Positions 51,449-61,077 of a stretch of 64,000 nucleotides of DNA are shown piece by piece. The stretch's first letter is position 1; the number at the start of each line of letters is the position of its first letter. Made by a program: the position numbers and the translations under genes. The notes below the pieces were generated by a model. The model was not told the origin of the DNA, did not search any database, and saw nothing but the letters and a program-made list of their open reading frames with translations. Source of the stretch: Pseudomonas sp. ANT_H4 (GTDB taxonomy: Bacteria; Pseudomonadota; Gammaproteobacteria; Pseudomonadales; Pseudomonadaceae); assembly GCF_008369295.1 (NCBI RefSeq), contig NZ_VOBG01000016.1:1-64000 (forward strand), read 5' to 3'.

Positions 51449-53359
51449 TTAATGATCAGCAGCCGGGCCGCCGATCGGGGTTTCAGGGCGTTCGTCCTGT
51501 ACAACCGGCGGCGTACCCGAAGTACCCGAACCACCCTCCCAATCGCGAGGCTCGCGAGGAGTGCGCCCAGCCATAATGTCGTCGATCTGCTCGGCATCGA
51601 TGGTCTCGTACTTCATCAAGGCGTCAGCCATGGCATCGAGCTTGTCCCGGTTATCCGTAAGGATCTGCTTGGCCGTACCATAGCATTGGTCAATGATACT
51701 GCGCACTTCGGAGTCGATCAGCTTGGCGGTCTCACCGGAGAAACTGGCACCTTGACCGCCACCACCACGACCCATGAACACTTCGCCTTCATCCTCGGCA
51801 TACATCAAGGGGCCAAGCTTTTCCGAAAGACCCCATTTGGTCACCATGTTCCGCGCAATCTGGCTGGCGCGCATGATGTCGTTGGAGGCACCCGTGGTGA
51901 CACCGTCGAAGCCCAAGGTCATCTCTTCAGCAATCCGGCCGCCATACAGCGAACAGATCTGGCTGATCAAGGCACGCTTGGAGAGGCTGTAGCGATCCTC
52001 TTCCGGCAGGAACATGGTGACACCCAGCGCCCGACCGCGAGGAATGATCGATACCTTGTAAACCGGGTCATGCTCAGGCACAACGCGACCAACAATGGCG
52101 TGACCGGCTTCGTGATAAGCGGTGTTGCGCTTCTCTTTCTCAGACATGACCATGGATTTGCGCTCAGCGCCCATCATGATCTTGTCTTTCGCCAGCTCGA
52201 ACTCTTTCATTTCAACAACGCGCTTGCCGGTACGTGCGGCAAACAACGACGCCTCGTTCACCAGGTTGGCCAAGTCAGCGCCGGAGAAGCCTGGGGTACC
52301 ACGGGCAATTACGGCCGGAGCCACGTCGTCGCCCATCGGCACTTTGCGCATGTGCACTTTCAGAATTTGTTCGCGACCACGGATATCCGGCAGACCAACT
52401 ACGACTTGACGGTCGAAACGACCTGGACGCAGCAACGCCGGGTCAAGTACGTCAGGACGGTTGGTAGCGGCGATGACGATGATGCCGTCATTCATTTCAA
52501 AGCCGTCCATCTCAACCAGCAACTGGTTAAGGGTCTGCTCACGCTCATCATGACCGCCGCCCATGCCGGCGCCACGATGGCGACCAACGGCGTCGATTTC
52601 ATCGATGAAGATGATGCACGGAGCGTGCTTCTTGGCCTGTTCGAACATGTCACGAACACGGCTGGCGCCAACACCGACAAACATCTCGACGAAGTCAGAA
52701 CCGGAAATGGTGAAGAAAGGTACTTTGGCTTCACCAGCAATGGCCTTGGCCAACAGGGTTTTACCCGTACCAGGAGGACCCACCATCAGCACGCCGCGAG
52801 GAATACGGCCACCCAGGCGCTGGAACTTGCCCGGATCACGCAGGAACTCAACCAGCTCGCCCACTTCTTCCTTGGCTTCGTCGCAACCAGCAACGTCACC
52901 CAAGGTGGTCTTCACCTGATCTTCGGAGAGCAGGCGCGCCTTGCTCTTACCAAAGCTCATCGGCCCGCCCTTGCCTCCCGCACCACCTTGCATCTGGCGC
53001 ATGAAGAACATGAACACGGCGATAATCACTAGGATCGGGAAGCTGGCCACCAGGAGCTGGGTCCAGATGCTTTGCTGTTCAGGCTGCTTGCCTTCAACGA
53101 CTACGTGGTTATCCACCAGGTCGCCGATCAGGCCATTGTCCTGGATTGCCGGACGAATGGTCTTGAAGCTGTCGCCATCGTTGCGCTTGCCGGTAATCAC
53201 GTAGCCATCAACCGCTACGCGCTCGACCTTGCCATCCTTAACTTGCTGGATGAAGTCGGAATAGTTGAGGGTCTGCGGCTCGTTAGGGCTGGAGAAGTTG
53301 TTCATCACCGTCACCAGGACAGCCGCGATGATCAACCACAGGATCAGATTCTTTGCCAT
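51449..53359 (-). CDS. ftsH: ATP-dependent zinc metalloprotease FtsH
   Basis: 636 residues from the ATG at 53359 (a TTG three codons upstream is less likely). Inner-membrane AAA+ protease that degrades sigma-32, LpxC and damaged membrane proteins. Two membrane helices (about 2-20 and 101-120), Walker A GPPGTGKT at 194-201, the second region of homology ATNRPDVLDPALLRPGRFDR (as successive segments), and the zinc motif HEAGH at 416-420. The C-terminal tail is Gly/Pro-rich. Confidence 0.97.
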   Translation of the reverse strand: MAKNLILWLIIAAVLVTVMNNFSSPNEPQTLNYSDFIQQVKDGKVERVAVDGYVITGKRNDGDSFKTIRPAIQDNGLIGDLVDNHVVVEGKQPEQQSIWTQLLVASFPILVIIAVFMFFMRQMQGGAGGKGGPMSFGKSKARLLSEDQVKTTLGDVAGCDEAKEEVGELVEFLRDPGKFQRLGGRIPRGVLMVGPPGTGKTLLAKAIAGEAKVPFFTISGSDFVEMFVGVGASRVRDMFEQAKKHAPCIIFIDEIDAVGRHRGAGMGGGHDEREQTLNQLLVEMDGFEMNDGIIVIAATNRPDVLDPALLRPGRFDRQVVVGLPDIRGREQILKVHMRKVPMGDDVAPAVIARGTPGFSGADLANLVNEASLFAARTGKRVVEMKEFELAKDKIMMGAERKSMVMSEKEKRNTAYHEAGHAIVGRVVPEHDPVYKVSIIPRGRALGVTMFLPEEDRYSLSKRALISQICSLYGGRIAEEMTLGFDGVTTGASNDIMRASQIARNMVTKWGLSEKLGPLMYAEDEGEVFMGRGGGGQGASFSGETAKLIDSEVRSIIDQCYGTAKQILTDNRDKLDAMADALMKYETIDAEQIDDIMAGRTPREPRDWEGGSGTSGTPPVVQDERPETPIGGPAADH

Positions 53360-53559
53360 ATCGTTCAATTAACTACCCTCTGAAGCAAGCTCCGCTACTG
53401 GCGCGTGCTTCGCATGATATTCACCGGCCTAACTTACTACATTACCTACAACTCTGGCAGGCGCCGTCTGTAACCCTTTGTGAAACTTTGACTACACAAT
53501 ATTCGTAAAGCTTCGTGACGAAAGCGATATAAAAAAACCTATCGACTCCCTTGAATCTC

Positions 53560-54210
53560 TCAAAAACGCTCATCGCTGGCAGCGCCTTCAATGCCACGGA
53601 AACCGCGGCCCAGCAAATACTGCTCGCGGGACCTGCCCCGGGAAGAGTCAGGCTTGCGCGTCTGCACCTTGTCGAACAGCTTGCGGATGTTTTTGTGGTA
53701 CTCGTCGAAGCCTTCACCCTGGAAGACCTTGACCAGAAAATCACCACCGGGACGCAAAACCCGACCAGCCAAGTCCAATGCCAATTCGCAAAGGAACATC
53801 GCTCGTGGCATATCCACGGCTGGTAATCCACTCATATTGGGGGCCATATCGGAAATCACAAGGTCTACCTGCGATTTTCCAACGGCTTCGAGAATCTGCG
53901 CCAGCACGGCGTCCTGGGTAAAGTCACCATGGACAAAGGTCACATCCGGGATGCTGTCCATTTCCAGAATATCGGAAGCGATCAAACGACCCTGCCCACC
54001 AATCAGACGACTGGTCACCTGGGACCAACCACCTGGGGCTGCGCCAAGATCGATAACGCTCATGCCAGGGCGGATCAACTTGTCCTTTTCTTGGATCTCC
54101 AGCAGCTTGTAACTGGCCCGGGAACGGTAGCCATCCTTTTGCGCCATTTTGACGTAAGGGTCGTTGAAATGCTCTTGCAGCCACTTAAGGCTAGTTTTGG
54201 AACGGGCCAC
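53560..54210 (-). CDS. rlmE: 23S rRNA 2'-O-ribose U2552 methyltransferase
   Basis: 216 residues from a GTG at 54210 with GAGGTGG upstream; a TTG four codons earlier would be inside that site. Methylates U2552 of the A-loop using SAM. SAM-binding VIDLGAAPGGWSQV, the catalytic aspartate in SDMAPNMSG and lysine in LVKVFQGEG are present. Precedes ftsH by about 200 bases; divergent from yhbY. Confidence 0.95.
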   Translation of the reverse strand: MARSKTSLKWLQEHFNDPYVKMAQKDGYRSRASYKLLEIQEKDKLIRPGMSVIDLGAAPGGWSQVTSRLIGGQGRLIASDILEMDSIPDVTFVHGDFTQDAVLAQILEAVGKSQVDLVISDMAPNMSGLPAVDMPRAMFLCELALDLAGRVLRPGGDFLVKVFQGEGFDEYHKNIRKLFDKVQTRKPDSSRGRSREQYLLGRGFRGIEGAASDERF

Positions 54211-54314
54211 GGGCCACCTCAAAAATAAACGGGTCGTGATTAACTGGGCGGTCCCGGACTCGCTCGGGTAAACTGGCCGCCGCTTTTTACAAGATCAGAC
54301 ACAGGGGTCAGATT

Positions 54315-54623
54315 ATGCCGCTCACTCAAGAGCAGAAGAAACAGTACAAATCCATTGGCCACCATCTGAAACCAGTTTTGACTGTGGCTGACAACGGTTT
54401 GACTGAAGGTGTGTTAACCGAACTTGAACGCGCATTGGGCGATCACGAACTAATCAAGATCAAGGTCAGCATCCTTGATCGCGAGGCGCGCCTGGCGGCC
54501 ATTGCAGAACTCTGCAAGGCCGGCAAAGCGGACCTGGTTCAGGTCATCGGCAAGATGGCACTGTTGTATCGCAGGAACTTCAGCGCCAACAAGCAACTGT
54601 CGAACGTCCATCGTTTCAAATGA
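54315..54623 (+). CDS. yhbY: CRM-domain RNA-binding protein YhbY
   Basis: 102 residues, a single CRM domain (LKPVLTVADNGLTEGVLTELERAL and HELIKIKV) with the GKM-type loop near the end (IGKMALLYRRN). Associates with pre-50S ribosomes in E. coli. The only plus-strand gene in the right-hand block, divergent from rlmE and convergent with the DUF4149-like gene (8-base gap between stops). Confidence 0.93.
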   Translation: MPLTQEQKKQYKSIGHHLKPVLTVADNGLTEGVLTELERALGDHELIKIKVSILDREARLAAIAELCKAGKADLVQVIGKMALLYRRNFSANKQLSNVHRFK

Positions 54624-54631
54624 TACAAGGG

Positions 54632-55036
54632 TCAAGGGCGCGCTTCGCGCGCCCTGCCGCTCCACCCCGGCGCCGGTTGCACAACCAGCACCAAGCCGGA
54701 GAACCCTAGCACAAGATAGCTGAACAGCTGCCAGCGCAACGCTTCCGGCAGAAACATGCGCACCAAGCAATACATTGCGCACGCATACAACGCCATCAAC
54801 AGCAGTTGCCCGCGAATATCCCGCCACAAACTCCCCAAGCCTTCGGCCTCGATCAGCACCAGCGCCTGAAGCGTCACGCACGCCGCTGCAAAACCCACCA
54901 GCAGCGCACTCAATAATCCGCCGACCTCATCGATCAGCAACGGCGCCAGGCCAATCAGGCCCAACACCGGCAAGACACCAATATGCAACAGCCACAGGCC
55001 GCCGACCCAGAGCATCTGGGCCAACTGCCAGAGCAT
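54632..55036 (-). CDS. Small membrane protein, DUF4149-like
   Basis: 134 residues if started at the ATG at 55036. Four hydrophobic segments (about 4-22, 30-58, 74-92 and 98-118) and a short basic tail. Matches the DUF4149 family found between greA and yhbY in pseudomonads; no function known. The frame is open 17 codons upstream but only with a TTG inside greA. A GC-rich inverted repeat (GGCGCCCGC/GCGGGCGCC, 55037-55060) lies right at the start and may reduce its translation or stop greA transcription. Confidence 0.75.
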   Translation of the reverse strand: MLWQLAQMLWVGGLWLLHIGVLPVLGLIGLAPLLIDEVGGLLSALLVGFAAACVTLQALVLIEAEGLGSLWRDIRGQLLLMALYACAMYCLVRMFLPEALRWQLFSYLVLGFSGLVLVVQPAPGWSGRAREARP

Positions 55037-55064
55037 GGCGCCCGCACGTAGCGGGCGCCGCCTC

Positions 55065-55541
55065 TCAGATGTGACGAACTTCGACAATCTCGTACTCGAT
55101 CACGCCACCAGGCGTCTTGACGGCCACCACATCACCCTCTTCCTTGGCAATCAAGGCGCGGGCCAGTGGCGAACCGACGGAGATCTTACCGAGTTTGAAG
55201 TCAGCCTCGTCCTCACCCACGATGTGGTAGGTCACGCGCTCATCAGTCTCGACGTTGGCAATTTCCACGGTCGTACCAAAAATCACCTTGCCGGTGCGCG
55301 GGATGGTCGTGACATCAATGATCACCGCGTTCTGCATACGGCCTTCGATGTCACGGATCCGCGCTTCGACCATACCTTGCTGCTCACGAGCGGCGTGGTA
55401 TTCGGCGTTTTCCTTCAGGTCACCCAATTCGCGGGCGGTCCCGATGTCCTGACTCAGCTTCGGACGGACAACCTTGGTCAGATGAGCGTGTTCTTCTTCC
55501 AGGGCCTTGGCGCCCTGGACTGTCATTGGGTACTTGATCAT
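55065..55541 (-). CDS. greA: Transcription elongation factor GreA
   Basis: 158 residues. N-terminal coiled coil (1-75) with acidic tip residues that stimulate RNA polymerase transcript cleavage, then an FKBP-like C-terminal domain (VIFGTTVEIANVETDERVTY ... SPLARALIAKEEGDVV). Its ATG overlaps the carB stop as ATGA, so it is co-translated with carB. It acts on the same polymerase channel as DksA. Confidence 0.96.
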   Translation of the reverse strand: MIKYPMTVQGAKALEEEHAHLTKVVRPKLSQDIGTARELGDLKENAEYHAAREQQGMVEARIRDIEGRMQNAVIIDVTTIPRTGKVIFGTTVEIANVETDERVTYHIVGEDEADFKLGKISVGSPLARALIAKEEGDVVAVKTPGGVIEYEIVEVRHI

Positions 55542-58500
55542 GCCTTCAATCCTGCGTGTAGATCCTGCAAGCGGCGCACAGTCTTTTCTGGACCAAACTT
55601 GAGCGCTTCACAGATAGCTTCGCCAGCAGCAATGGTGGTGGTGCAATAGATTTTGTGCTGCAAGGCGTTACGACGAATGGAGTAGGAGTCCGCAATCGAC
55701 TGGCGACCTTCGGTGGTGTTGATGATCAGAGTGACTTCGTCATTCTTGATCATGTCGACCACGTGTGGACGGCCTTCCGTCACCTTGTTCACGCGACGCA
55801 CTTTCAGGCCTGCCGCCTCGATCAGCTTGGCAGTCCCGACAGTAGCCACGATTTCAAAGCCCAAGTTGATCAGATCACGGGCCACGCCTGCAACCAGCGG
55901 CTTGTCATCATCACGCACGCTGATGAAGGCAGTACCGCCGGTCGGCAGCACTTCGCTCGCGCCCATCTGGGCCTTGGCGAACGCTTCACCGAAGGTGTCG
56001 CCCACACCCATCACTTCACCGGTAGACTTCATCTCTGGGCCCAGGATCGGGTCCACGCCAGGGAATTTGGCGAATGGGAACACCGCCTCTTTCACACTGT
56101 AGAAGTTCGGAATGATTTCCTTGGTGAAGCCGACTTCCTTCAAGGTCTTACCGGCCATCACACGTGCGGCAATCATTGCCAGGGAAACACCGATGCACTT
56201 GGAAACAAACGGCACGGTACGGGAAGCACGCGGGTTGACTTCGATGACGTAGATGTCTTCGCCTTGCAGCGCCAACTGTACGTTCATCAGACCTACCACA
56301 CCCAACTCCAGGGCCATTTTCTTGACCTGTTCGCGCATCTCGTCCTGGATGTGCGATGGCAGCGAATACGGCGGCAGCGAGCAAGCGGAGTCACCCGAGT
56401 GAACACCCGCTTGTTCGATGTGCTGCATGATCGCGCCGATCACTACGTCGGTACCGTCGCAGATCGCATCCACGTCCATTTCGATGGCGCAGTTGAGGAA
56501 GTGGTCCAGCAGCACCGGGCTGTCGTTGGAGACTTTCACCGCATCGCGCAGGTAACGCTTGAGCTCTTCTTCCTCGTAGACGATTTCCATCGCCCGGCCG
56601 CCCAGTACGTAGGACGGACGCACCACCAGCGGGTAACCGATCTTGCTGGCTGCACGGATGGCTTCGTCTTCGCTGCGCACGGTGGAGTTTGGCGGTTGAC
56701 GCAAGTTCAGGCGCTCGACCATCTGCTGGAAGCGCTCACGGTCTTCGGCACGGTCAATGGCGTCAGGGCTGGTGCCGATGATCGGTACGCCGGCCTCTTC
56801 CAGGGCACGAGCCAATTTCAGCGGGGTTTGGCCGCCGTACTGGACGATCACGCCTTTTGGCTTCTCTACCCGAACGATTTCCAGCACGTCTTCCAGGGTC
56901 ACTGGTTCAAAGTACAGGCGATCCGAGGTGTCGTAGTCAGTGGAAACGGTTTCAGGGTTGCAGTTGACCATGATGGTCTCGTAACCGTCTGCGCGCAGGG
57001 CCAGTGCCGCGTGTACGCAGCAGTAATCGAACTCGATGCCCTGACCGATACGGTTGGGACCACCGCCAAGGATCATGATCTTGTCGCGGCCCGACGGTGC
57101 GGCTTCGCACTCTTCCTCGTACGTCGAGTAGAGATAAGCGGTGTCGGTGGCAAACTCGGCGGCGCAGGTGTCAACGCGCTTGTAGACCGGGTACACCTCA
57201 AGCTTGTGACGGTGGCGACGCAGGCTTTTCTCGGTGACGCCCAGCAGCTTGGCCAGGCGCATATCGGAGAAGCCCTTGCGCTTGAGCTTGTACATCATGT
57301 CGCGGTCGATGCTGGCCAGACCCAGGGTCTTGACCTTCTCTTCGTCCTTGATCAGGTCTTCGATCTGTACCAGGAACCACGGGTCGATCATGTTCATGCC
57401 GAAGATCTCTTCGACGGTCATGCCGGCGCGGAAGGCATCAGCCACGTACCAGATACGCTCGGCGCCCGGCACGGTCAGCTCACGCTTGAGCACGCTCATA
57501 CTTTCCGGATTGCTCAGGTCGAGCTTCTCGTCCAGGCCGCAAACGCCCACTTCCAGGCCGCGCAGGGCTTTCTGCAGGGACTCCTGGAAGGTCCGACCGA
57601 TGGCCATGACTTCACCCACCGACTTCATCTGAGTGGTCAGGCGGGCGTCGGCTTTCGGGAATTTTTCGAAGGCAAAACGCGGTAGCTTGGTCACAACATA
57701 GTCGATGGACGGCTCGAAGGACGCCGGGGTCTTGCCGCCGGTGATGTCGTTCGACAGCTCGTCCAGGGTATAACCCACAGCCAGCTTGGCCGCGATCTTG
57801 GCAATCGGGAAGCCAGTGGCTTTCGACGCCAGGGCCGAAGAGCGCGAAACACGCGGATTCATCTCGATCACGACCATACGGCCGGTGTTCGGGCAGATAC
57901 CGAACTGAACGTTGGAGCCACCAGTTTCCACGCCGATCTCACGCAGTACCGCCAGGGAGGCATTACGCAGGATCTGGTATTCCTTGTCGGTCAGGGTTTG
58001 TGCAGGAGCCACAGTGATCGAATCACCAGTGTGCACACCCATCGGGTCAAAGTTTTCAATGGAGCAAACGATGATGCAGTTGTCCTTTTTGTCGCGGACA
58101 ACCTCCATCTCGTATTCTTTCCAGCCGATCAAGGATTCGTCGATCAGCAGCTCTTTGGTCGGCGACAGGTCCAGACCACGAGCGCAGATTTCTTCGAACT
58201 CTTCACGGTTGTAAGCGATACCGCCACCGGTACCGCCCATGGTGAAGGACGGACGGATGATGCACGGGAAGCCAAGCTTCTCGAGGACCACGTTGGCCTC
58301 TTCCATATTGTGGGCGATACCCGAGCGCGGGCAATCAAGGCCGATGGACTTCATCGCCTTGTCGAAACGCGAACGGTCTTCAGCCTTGTCGATGGTGTCG
58401 GCATTGGCGCCGATCATCTCTACGCCGAACTTTTCCAGAACGCCTTCGCGCTCCAGGTCCAGGGCGCAGTTCAGTGCAGTCTGGCCGCCCATGGTTGGCA

Positions 58501-58759
58501 GCAGTGCGTCCGGACGCTCTTTTTCGATAATCTTGGCAACGGTCTGCCACTTGATCGGCTCGATATAGGTGGCGTCGGCCATGTCCGGATCGGTCATGAT
58601 GGTGGCTGGGTTGGAGTTCACCAGGATGACGCGGTAACCCTCCTCGCGCAGGGCTTTACAGGCCTGGGCGCCGGAGTAGTCGAATTCGCAGGCCTGGCCG
58701 ATCACGATCGGGCCAGCGCCGAGAATCAGGATGCTTTTTATGTCTGTACGTTTTGGCAT
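55538..58759 (-). CDS. carB: Carbamoyl-phosphate synthase large chain
   Basis: 1073 residues, starting at the ATG at 58759. Two homologous ATP-grasp halves: residues about 1-400 make carboxyphosphate and 553-935 phosphorylate carbamate, with oligomerisation (400-552) and MGS allosteric (936-1073) domains. The paired signatures ILGAGPIVIGQACEFDYSG and ILGGGPNRIGQGIEFDYC start each half. Feeds pyrimidine and arginine synthesis. 105 bases after carA. Confidence 0.97.
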   Translation of the reverse strand: MPKRTDIKSILILGAGPIVIGQACEFDYSGAQACKALREEGYRVILVNSNPATIMTDPDMADATYIEPIKWQTVAKIIEKERPDALLPTMGGQTALNCALDLEREGVLEKFGVEMIGANADTIDKAEDRSRFDKAMKSIGLDCPRSGIAHNMEEANVVLEKLGFPCIIRPSFTMGGTGGGIAYNREEFEEICARGLDLSPTKELLIDESLIGWKEYEMEVVRDKKDNCIIVCSIENFDPMGVHTGDSITVAPAQTLTDKEYQILRNASLAVLREIGVETGGSNVQFGICPNTGRMVVIEMNPRVSRSSALASKATGFPIAKIAAKLAVGYTLDELSNDITGGKTPASFEPSIDYVVTKLPRFAFEKFPKADARLTTQMKSVGEVMAIGRTFQESLQKALRGLEVGVCGLDEKLDLSNPESMSVLKRELTVPGAERIWYVADAFRAGMTVEEIFGMNMIDPWFLVQIEDLIKDEEKVKTLGLASIDRDMMYKLKRKGFSDMRLAKLLGVTEKSLRRHRHKLEVYPVYKRVDTCAAEFATDTAYLYSTYEEECEAAPSGRDKIMILGGGPNRIGQGIEFDYCCVHAALALRADGYETIMVNCNPETVSTDYDTSDRLYFEPVTLEDVLEIVRVEKPKGVIVQYGGQTPLKLARALEEAGVPIIGTSPDAIDRAEDRERFQQMVERLNLRQPPNSTVRSEDEAIRAASKIGYPLVVRPSYVLGGRAMEIVYEEEELKRYLRDAVKVSNDSPVLLDHFLNCAIEMDVDAICDGTDVVIGAIMQHIEQAGVHSGDSACSLPPYSLPSHIQDEMREQVKKMALELGVVGLMNVQLALQGEDIYVIEVNPRASRTVPFVSKCIGVSLAMIAARVMAGKTLKEVGFTKEIIPNFYSVKEAVFPFAKFPGVDPILGPEMKSTGEVMGVGDTFGEAFAKAQMGASEVLPTGGTAFISVRDDDKPLVAGVARDLINLGFEIVATVGTAKLIEAAGLKVRRVNKVTEGRPHVVDMIKNDEVTLIINTTEGRQSIADSYSIRRNALQHKIYCTTTIAAGEAICEALKFGPEKTVRRLQDLHAGLKA

Positions 58760-58819
58760 GGGTTTGTCACTCAAATCCGCAGGTCAGTCGGCAAGCCGTC
58801 TTGAACAATCCTTGAAGAG

Positions 58820-58857
58820 CCTGAGGGGGCCGCCGGTTTCCCGTGCCGCCCTCAGGC
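58820..58857 (-). other. Intercistronic hairpin between carA and carB
   Basis: CCTGAGGG and CCCTCAGG with additional GC-rich pairing inside, in the carA-carB gap. No T-run, so an mRNA-stabilising or processing structure is more likely than a terminator. Confidence 0.45.
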
Positions 58858-58864
58858 CACTCAC

Positions 58865-60001
58865 TTAGCGTCGCTTGGCCATCTCATTGATGAAACGGTC
58901 GAACAGCGGCGCTACGTCGTTCGGGCCCGGGCTTGCTTCAGGGTGGCCCTGGAAGCTGAACGCGCTCTTGTCTGTGCGCTCGATACCTTGCAGGGAGCCG
59001 TCGAACAGCGACTTGTGAATCGCTCGGACGTTGCCCGGCAAGGTCGCTTCATCCACCGCAAAACCGTGGTTCTGGCTGGTGATCATGACAACGCCGGTAT
59101 CCAGGTCCTGCACCGGGTGGTTGGCACCGTGATGGCCGTGGCCCATTTTAAGGGTCTTGGCACCGGAGGCCAGAGCCAACAGCTGGTGACCCAGGCAAAT
59201 GCCGAATACCGGAATATCGGTCTCCAACACGTCCTTGATGGCCTGAATCGCATAGTCGCAAGGCTCCGGGTCACCCGGGCCGTTGGACAGGAACACACCG
59301 TCCGGCTGCAAGGCCAGTACGTCGCTGGCCGGGGTTTGCGCCGGCACCACGGTCACGCGGCAACCGCGCTCGACCAGCATGCGCAAGATGTTGTGCTTGA
59401 TACCGTAGTCGTAAGCCACTACGTGATACGGCAGCTCGGAGGCTTCGATGGTGGCATGGCTGTCGGTCTTCAAGTCCCAGACAGTGGAGCGCCACTCGTA
59501 CTTTTCCTTGGTACTGACAACTTTCGCCAGGTCCATGCCTTTCAGGCCAGGGAAACCTTGCGCCGCGGCAATCGCTGCTGCTTCGGAAATATTGTCACCG
59601 GCCATGATGCAACCGCTCTGCGAGCCCTTTTCACGCAGGATGCGTGTCAGGCGACGCGTATCAATACCTGCGATGGCCACTACGTTGTTGGCTTTCAGGT
59701 AATCGGACAGGGACATCGTGCTACGCCAGTTGCTCGCAACCAGTGGCAGGTCACGAATAACCAGACCGGCCGACCAGACACGATCAGACTCGGCATCTTG
59801 CGGCGTAGTGCCGGTATTACCGATGTGCGGATAGGTCAGGGTAACGATCTGTTGGGCGTAGGAAGGATCGGTAAGGATTTCCTGATAGCCGGTCATGGCG
59901 GTGTTGAACACCACCTCTCCAACGGTCTGACCGTCGGCTCCAATGGCTTCGCCGCGAAAAATGCTGCCATCAGCAAGGGCGAGTATGGCTGGCTTAGTCA
60001 A
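58865..60001 (-). CDS. carA: Carbamoyl-phosphate synthase small chain
   Basis: 378 residues from a TTG start, with GGGAGG five bases upstream. Glutamine amidotransferase that supplies ammonia to CarB. The catalytic cysteine is Cys269 in FGICLGHQLLALASG, and the class I glutaminase His and Glu (ENHGF-like SQNHGFAVDE; GHPEASPGP) follow. Its leader has a complete intrinsic terminator 45 bases ahead of the start codon, indicating attenuation. Confidence 0.96.
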   Translation of the reverse strand: MTKPAILALADGSIFRGEAIGADGQTVGEVVFNTAMTGYQEILTDPSYAQQIVTLTYPHIGNTGTTPQDAESDRVWSAGLVIRDLPLVASNWRSTMSLSDYLKANNVVAIAGIDTRRLTRILREKGSQSGCIMAGDNISEAAAIAAAQGFPGLKGMDLAKVVSTKEKYEWRSTVWDLKTDSHATIEASELPYHVVAYDYGIKHNILRMLVERGCRVTVVPAQTPASDVLALQPDGVFLSNGPGDPEPCDYAIQAIKDVLETDIPVFGICLGHQLLALASGAKTLKMGHGHHGANHPVQDLDTGVVMITSQNHGFAVDEATLPGNVRAIHKSLFDGSLQGIERTDKSAFSFQGHPEASPGPNDVAPLFDRFINEMAKRR

Positions 60002-60046
60002 GAAGACCTCCCGTAAATAAAGCCTGAAAGGGCGATCGCAGGTTGC

Positions 60047-60084
60047 AAAAAAGCGGAGTGACGTATGGACACGTCACCCCGCTT
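60047..60084 (-). terminator. Attenuator-type intrinsic terminator in the carA leader
   Basis: AAGCGGAGTGACGT (60051-60064) pairs with ACGTCACCCCGCTT (60071-60084), one G-U pair in RNA, six-base loop, followed on the minus strand by six T residues. It stands between dapB's own terminator and the carA ribosome-binding site, so it must control read-through into carAB. Confidence 0.85.
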
Positions 60085-60212
60085 CTTCACTGAATTATTC
60101 TGCGCGCTTTTAGTGGACACACTAAAGCTGTAGCTTACAGAAAAAGGCTTTTTTGGTCCACCGCTAATGAGCCTTAAAGGCAGGGGAATGCGACAGGACG
60201 TCGCTTAGCGGG

Positions 60213-60252
60213 TAAAAACAGGGCCCAAGGTTAATGCCTGAGCCCTGTTTTA
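60213..60252 (-). terminator. Intrinsic terminator after dapB
   Basis: TAAAAACAGGGC and GCCCTGTTTTAG-type arms form a stem of about 10 bp with a long loop; five T residues follow on the minus strand. It isolates carA from dapB transcription. Confidence 0.8.
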
Positions 60253-60260
60253 GCTACTGC

Positions 60261-61067
60261 TTAACGCAGTTCAAGCACATCTTGCATGTCGTACAGGCCA
60301 GGCTCACGACCGTCCAACCACAACGCCGCACGCACCGCACCCTTGGCGAAAGTCATACGACTGGAAGCCTTGTGCGTGATCTCAAGGCGCTCACCCTCTG
60401 CCGCGAACAACACCGTGTGATCACCCACCACATCACCGCCGCGAACGGTAGCAAAGCCGATGGTTTCACGATCGCGCACGCCGGTATGGCCTTCGCGGCC
60501 ATACACCGCCACTTTCGAAAGATCACGGCCCAGCGCATCGGCGATCACTTCACCCATGCGCATCGCCGTACCCGACGGCGCATCGACCTTGTGCCGGTGA
60601 TGAGCTTCGATAATTTCGATGTCCGCATCATCACCCAACACACGAGCTGCCATGTCGAGCAACTTCAGCGACAGATTGACACCAACACTGAAGTTGGCAG
60701 CAAACACAATCGGGATATCCTTACCCGCTGCAACCAACAGCTGCTTTTGCTCGGCATTCAAGCCGGTGGTGCCAATGACCATGGCCTTGCCCGCCTTGCG
60801 GCAGAACGCCAGGTTTTTCAGCATCACCTCTGGAAGCGTGAAATCGATCAACACATCGAACTCATCAATAACCTTTTCCAGGCTACCGGACAACGACACA
60901 CCGATCCTGCCCAGCGATGCCAACTCACCGGCATCGGCGCCGATCAGTGTGCTGTCCGGCCGAACGATCGCCGCCGTCAGACCCGACAGAGGCGAGCGCT
61001 GCTGCACCGCCTCAACCAGGTTCTTGCCCATGCGTCCGGCCGCGCCCATCACAGCTATACGTCGCAT
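60261..61067 (-). CDS. dapB: 4-hydroxy-tetrahydrodipicolinate reductase
   Basis: 268 residues from the ATG at 61067 with AAGGA seven bases upstream (a GTG two codons earlier is in frame). NAD(P)H reductase in lysine and diaminopimelate synthesis. N-terminal Rossmann AVMGAAGRMGK, the substrate loop with catalytic His and Lys in IEAHHRHKVDAPSGTA. Between dnaJ (10 bases) and carA. Confidence 0.96.
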   Translation of the reverse strand: MRRIAVMGAAGRMGKNLVEAVQQRSPLSGLTAAIVRPDSTLIGADAGELASLGRIGVSLSGSLEKVIDEFDVLIDFTLPEVMLKNLAFCRKAGKAMVIGTTGLNAEQKQLLVAAGKDIPIVFAANFSVGVNLSLKLLDMAARVLGDDADIEIIEAHHRHKVDAPSGTAMRMGEVIADALGRDLSKVAVYGREGHTGVRDRETIGFATVRGGDVVGDHTVLFAAEGERLEITHKASSRMTFAKGAVRAALWLDGREPGLYDMQDVLELR

Positions 61068-61077
61068 ACTCACGTCC

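Noticed and set aside
55655..57685. 676-codon plus-strand ORF opposite carB
   Set aside because: Antisense shadow of a conserved gene with no family resemblance and no start signals.
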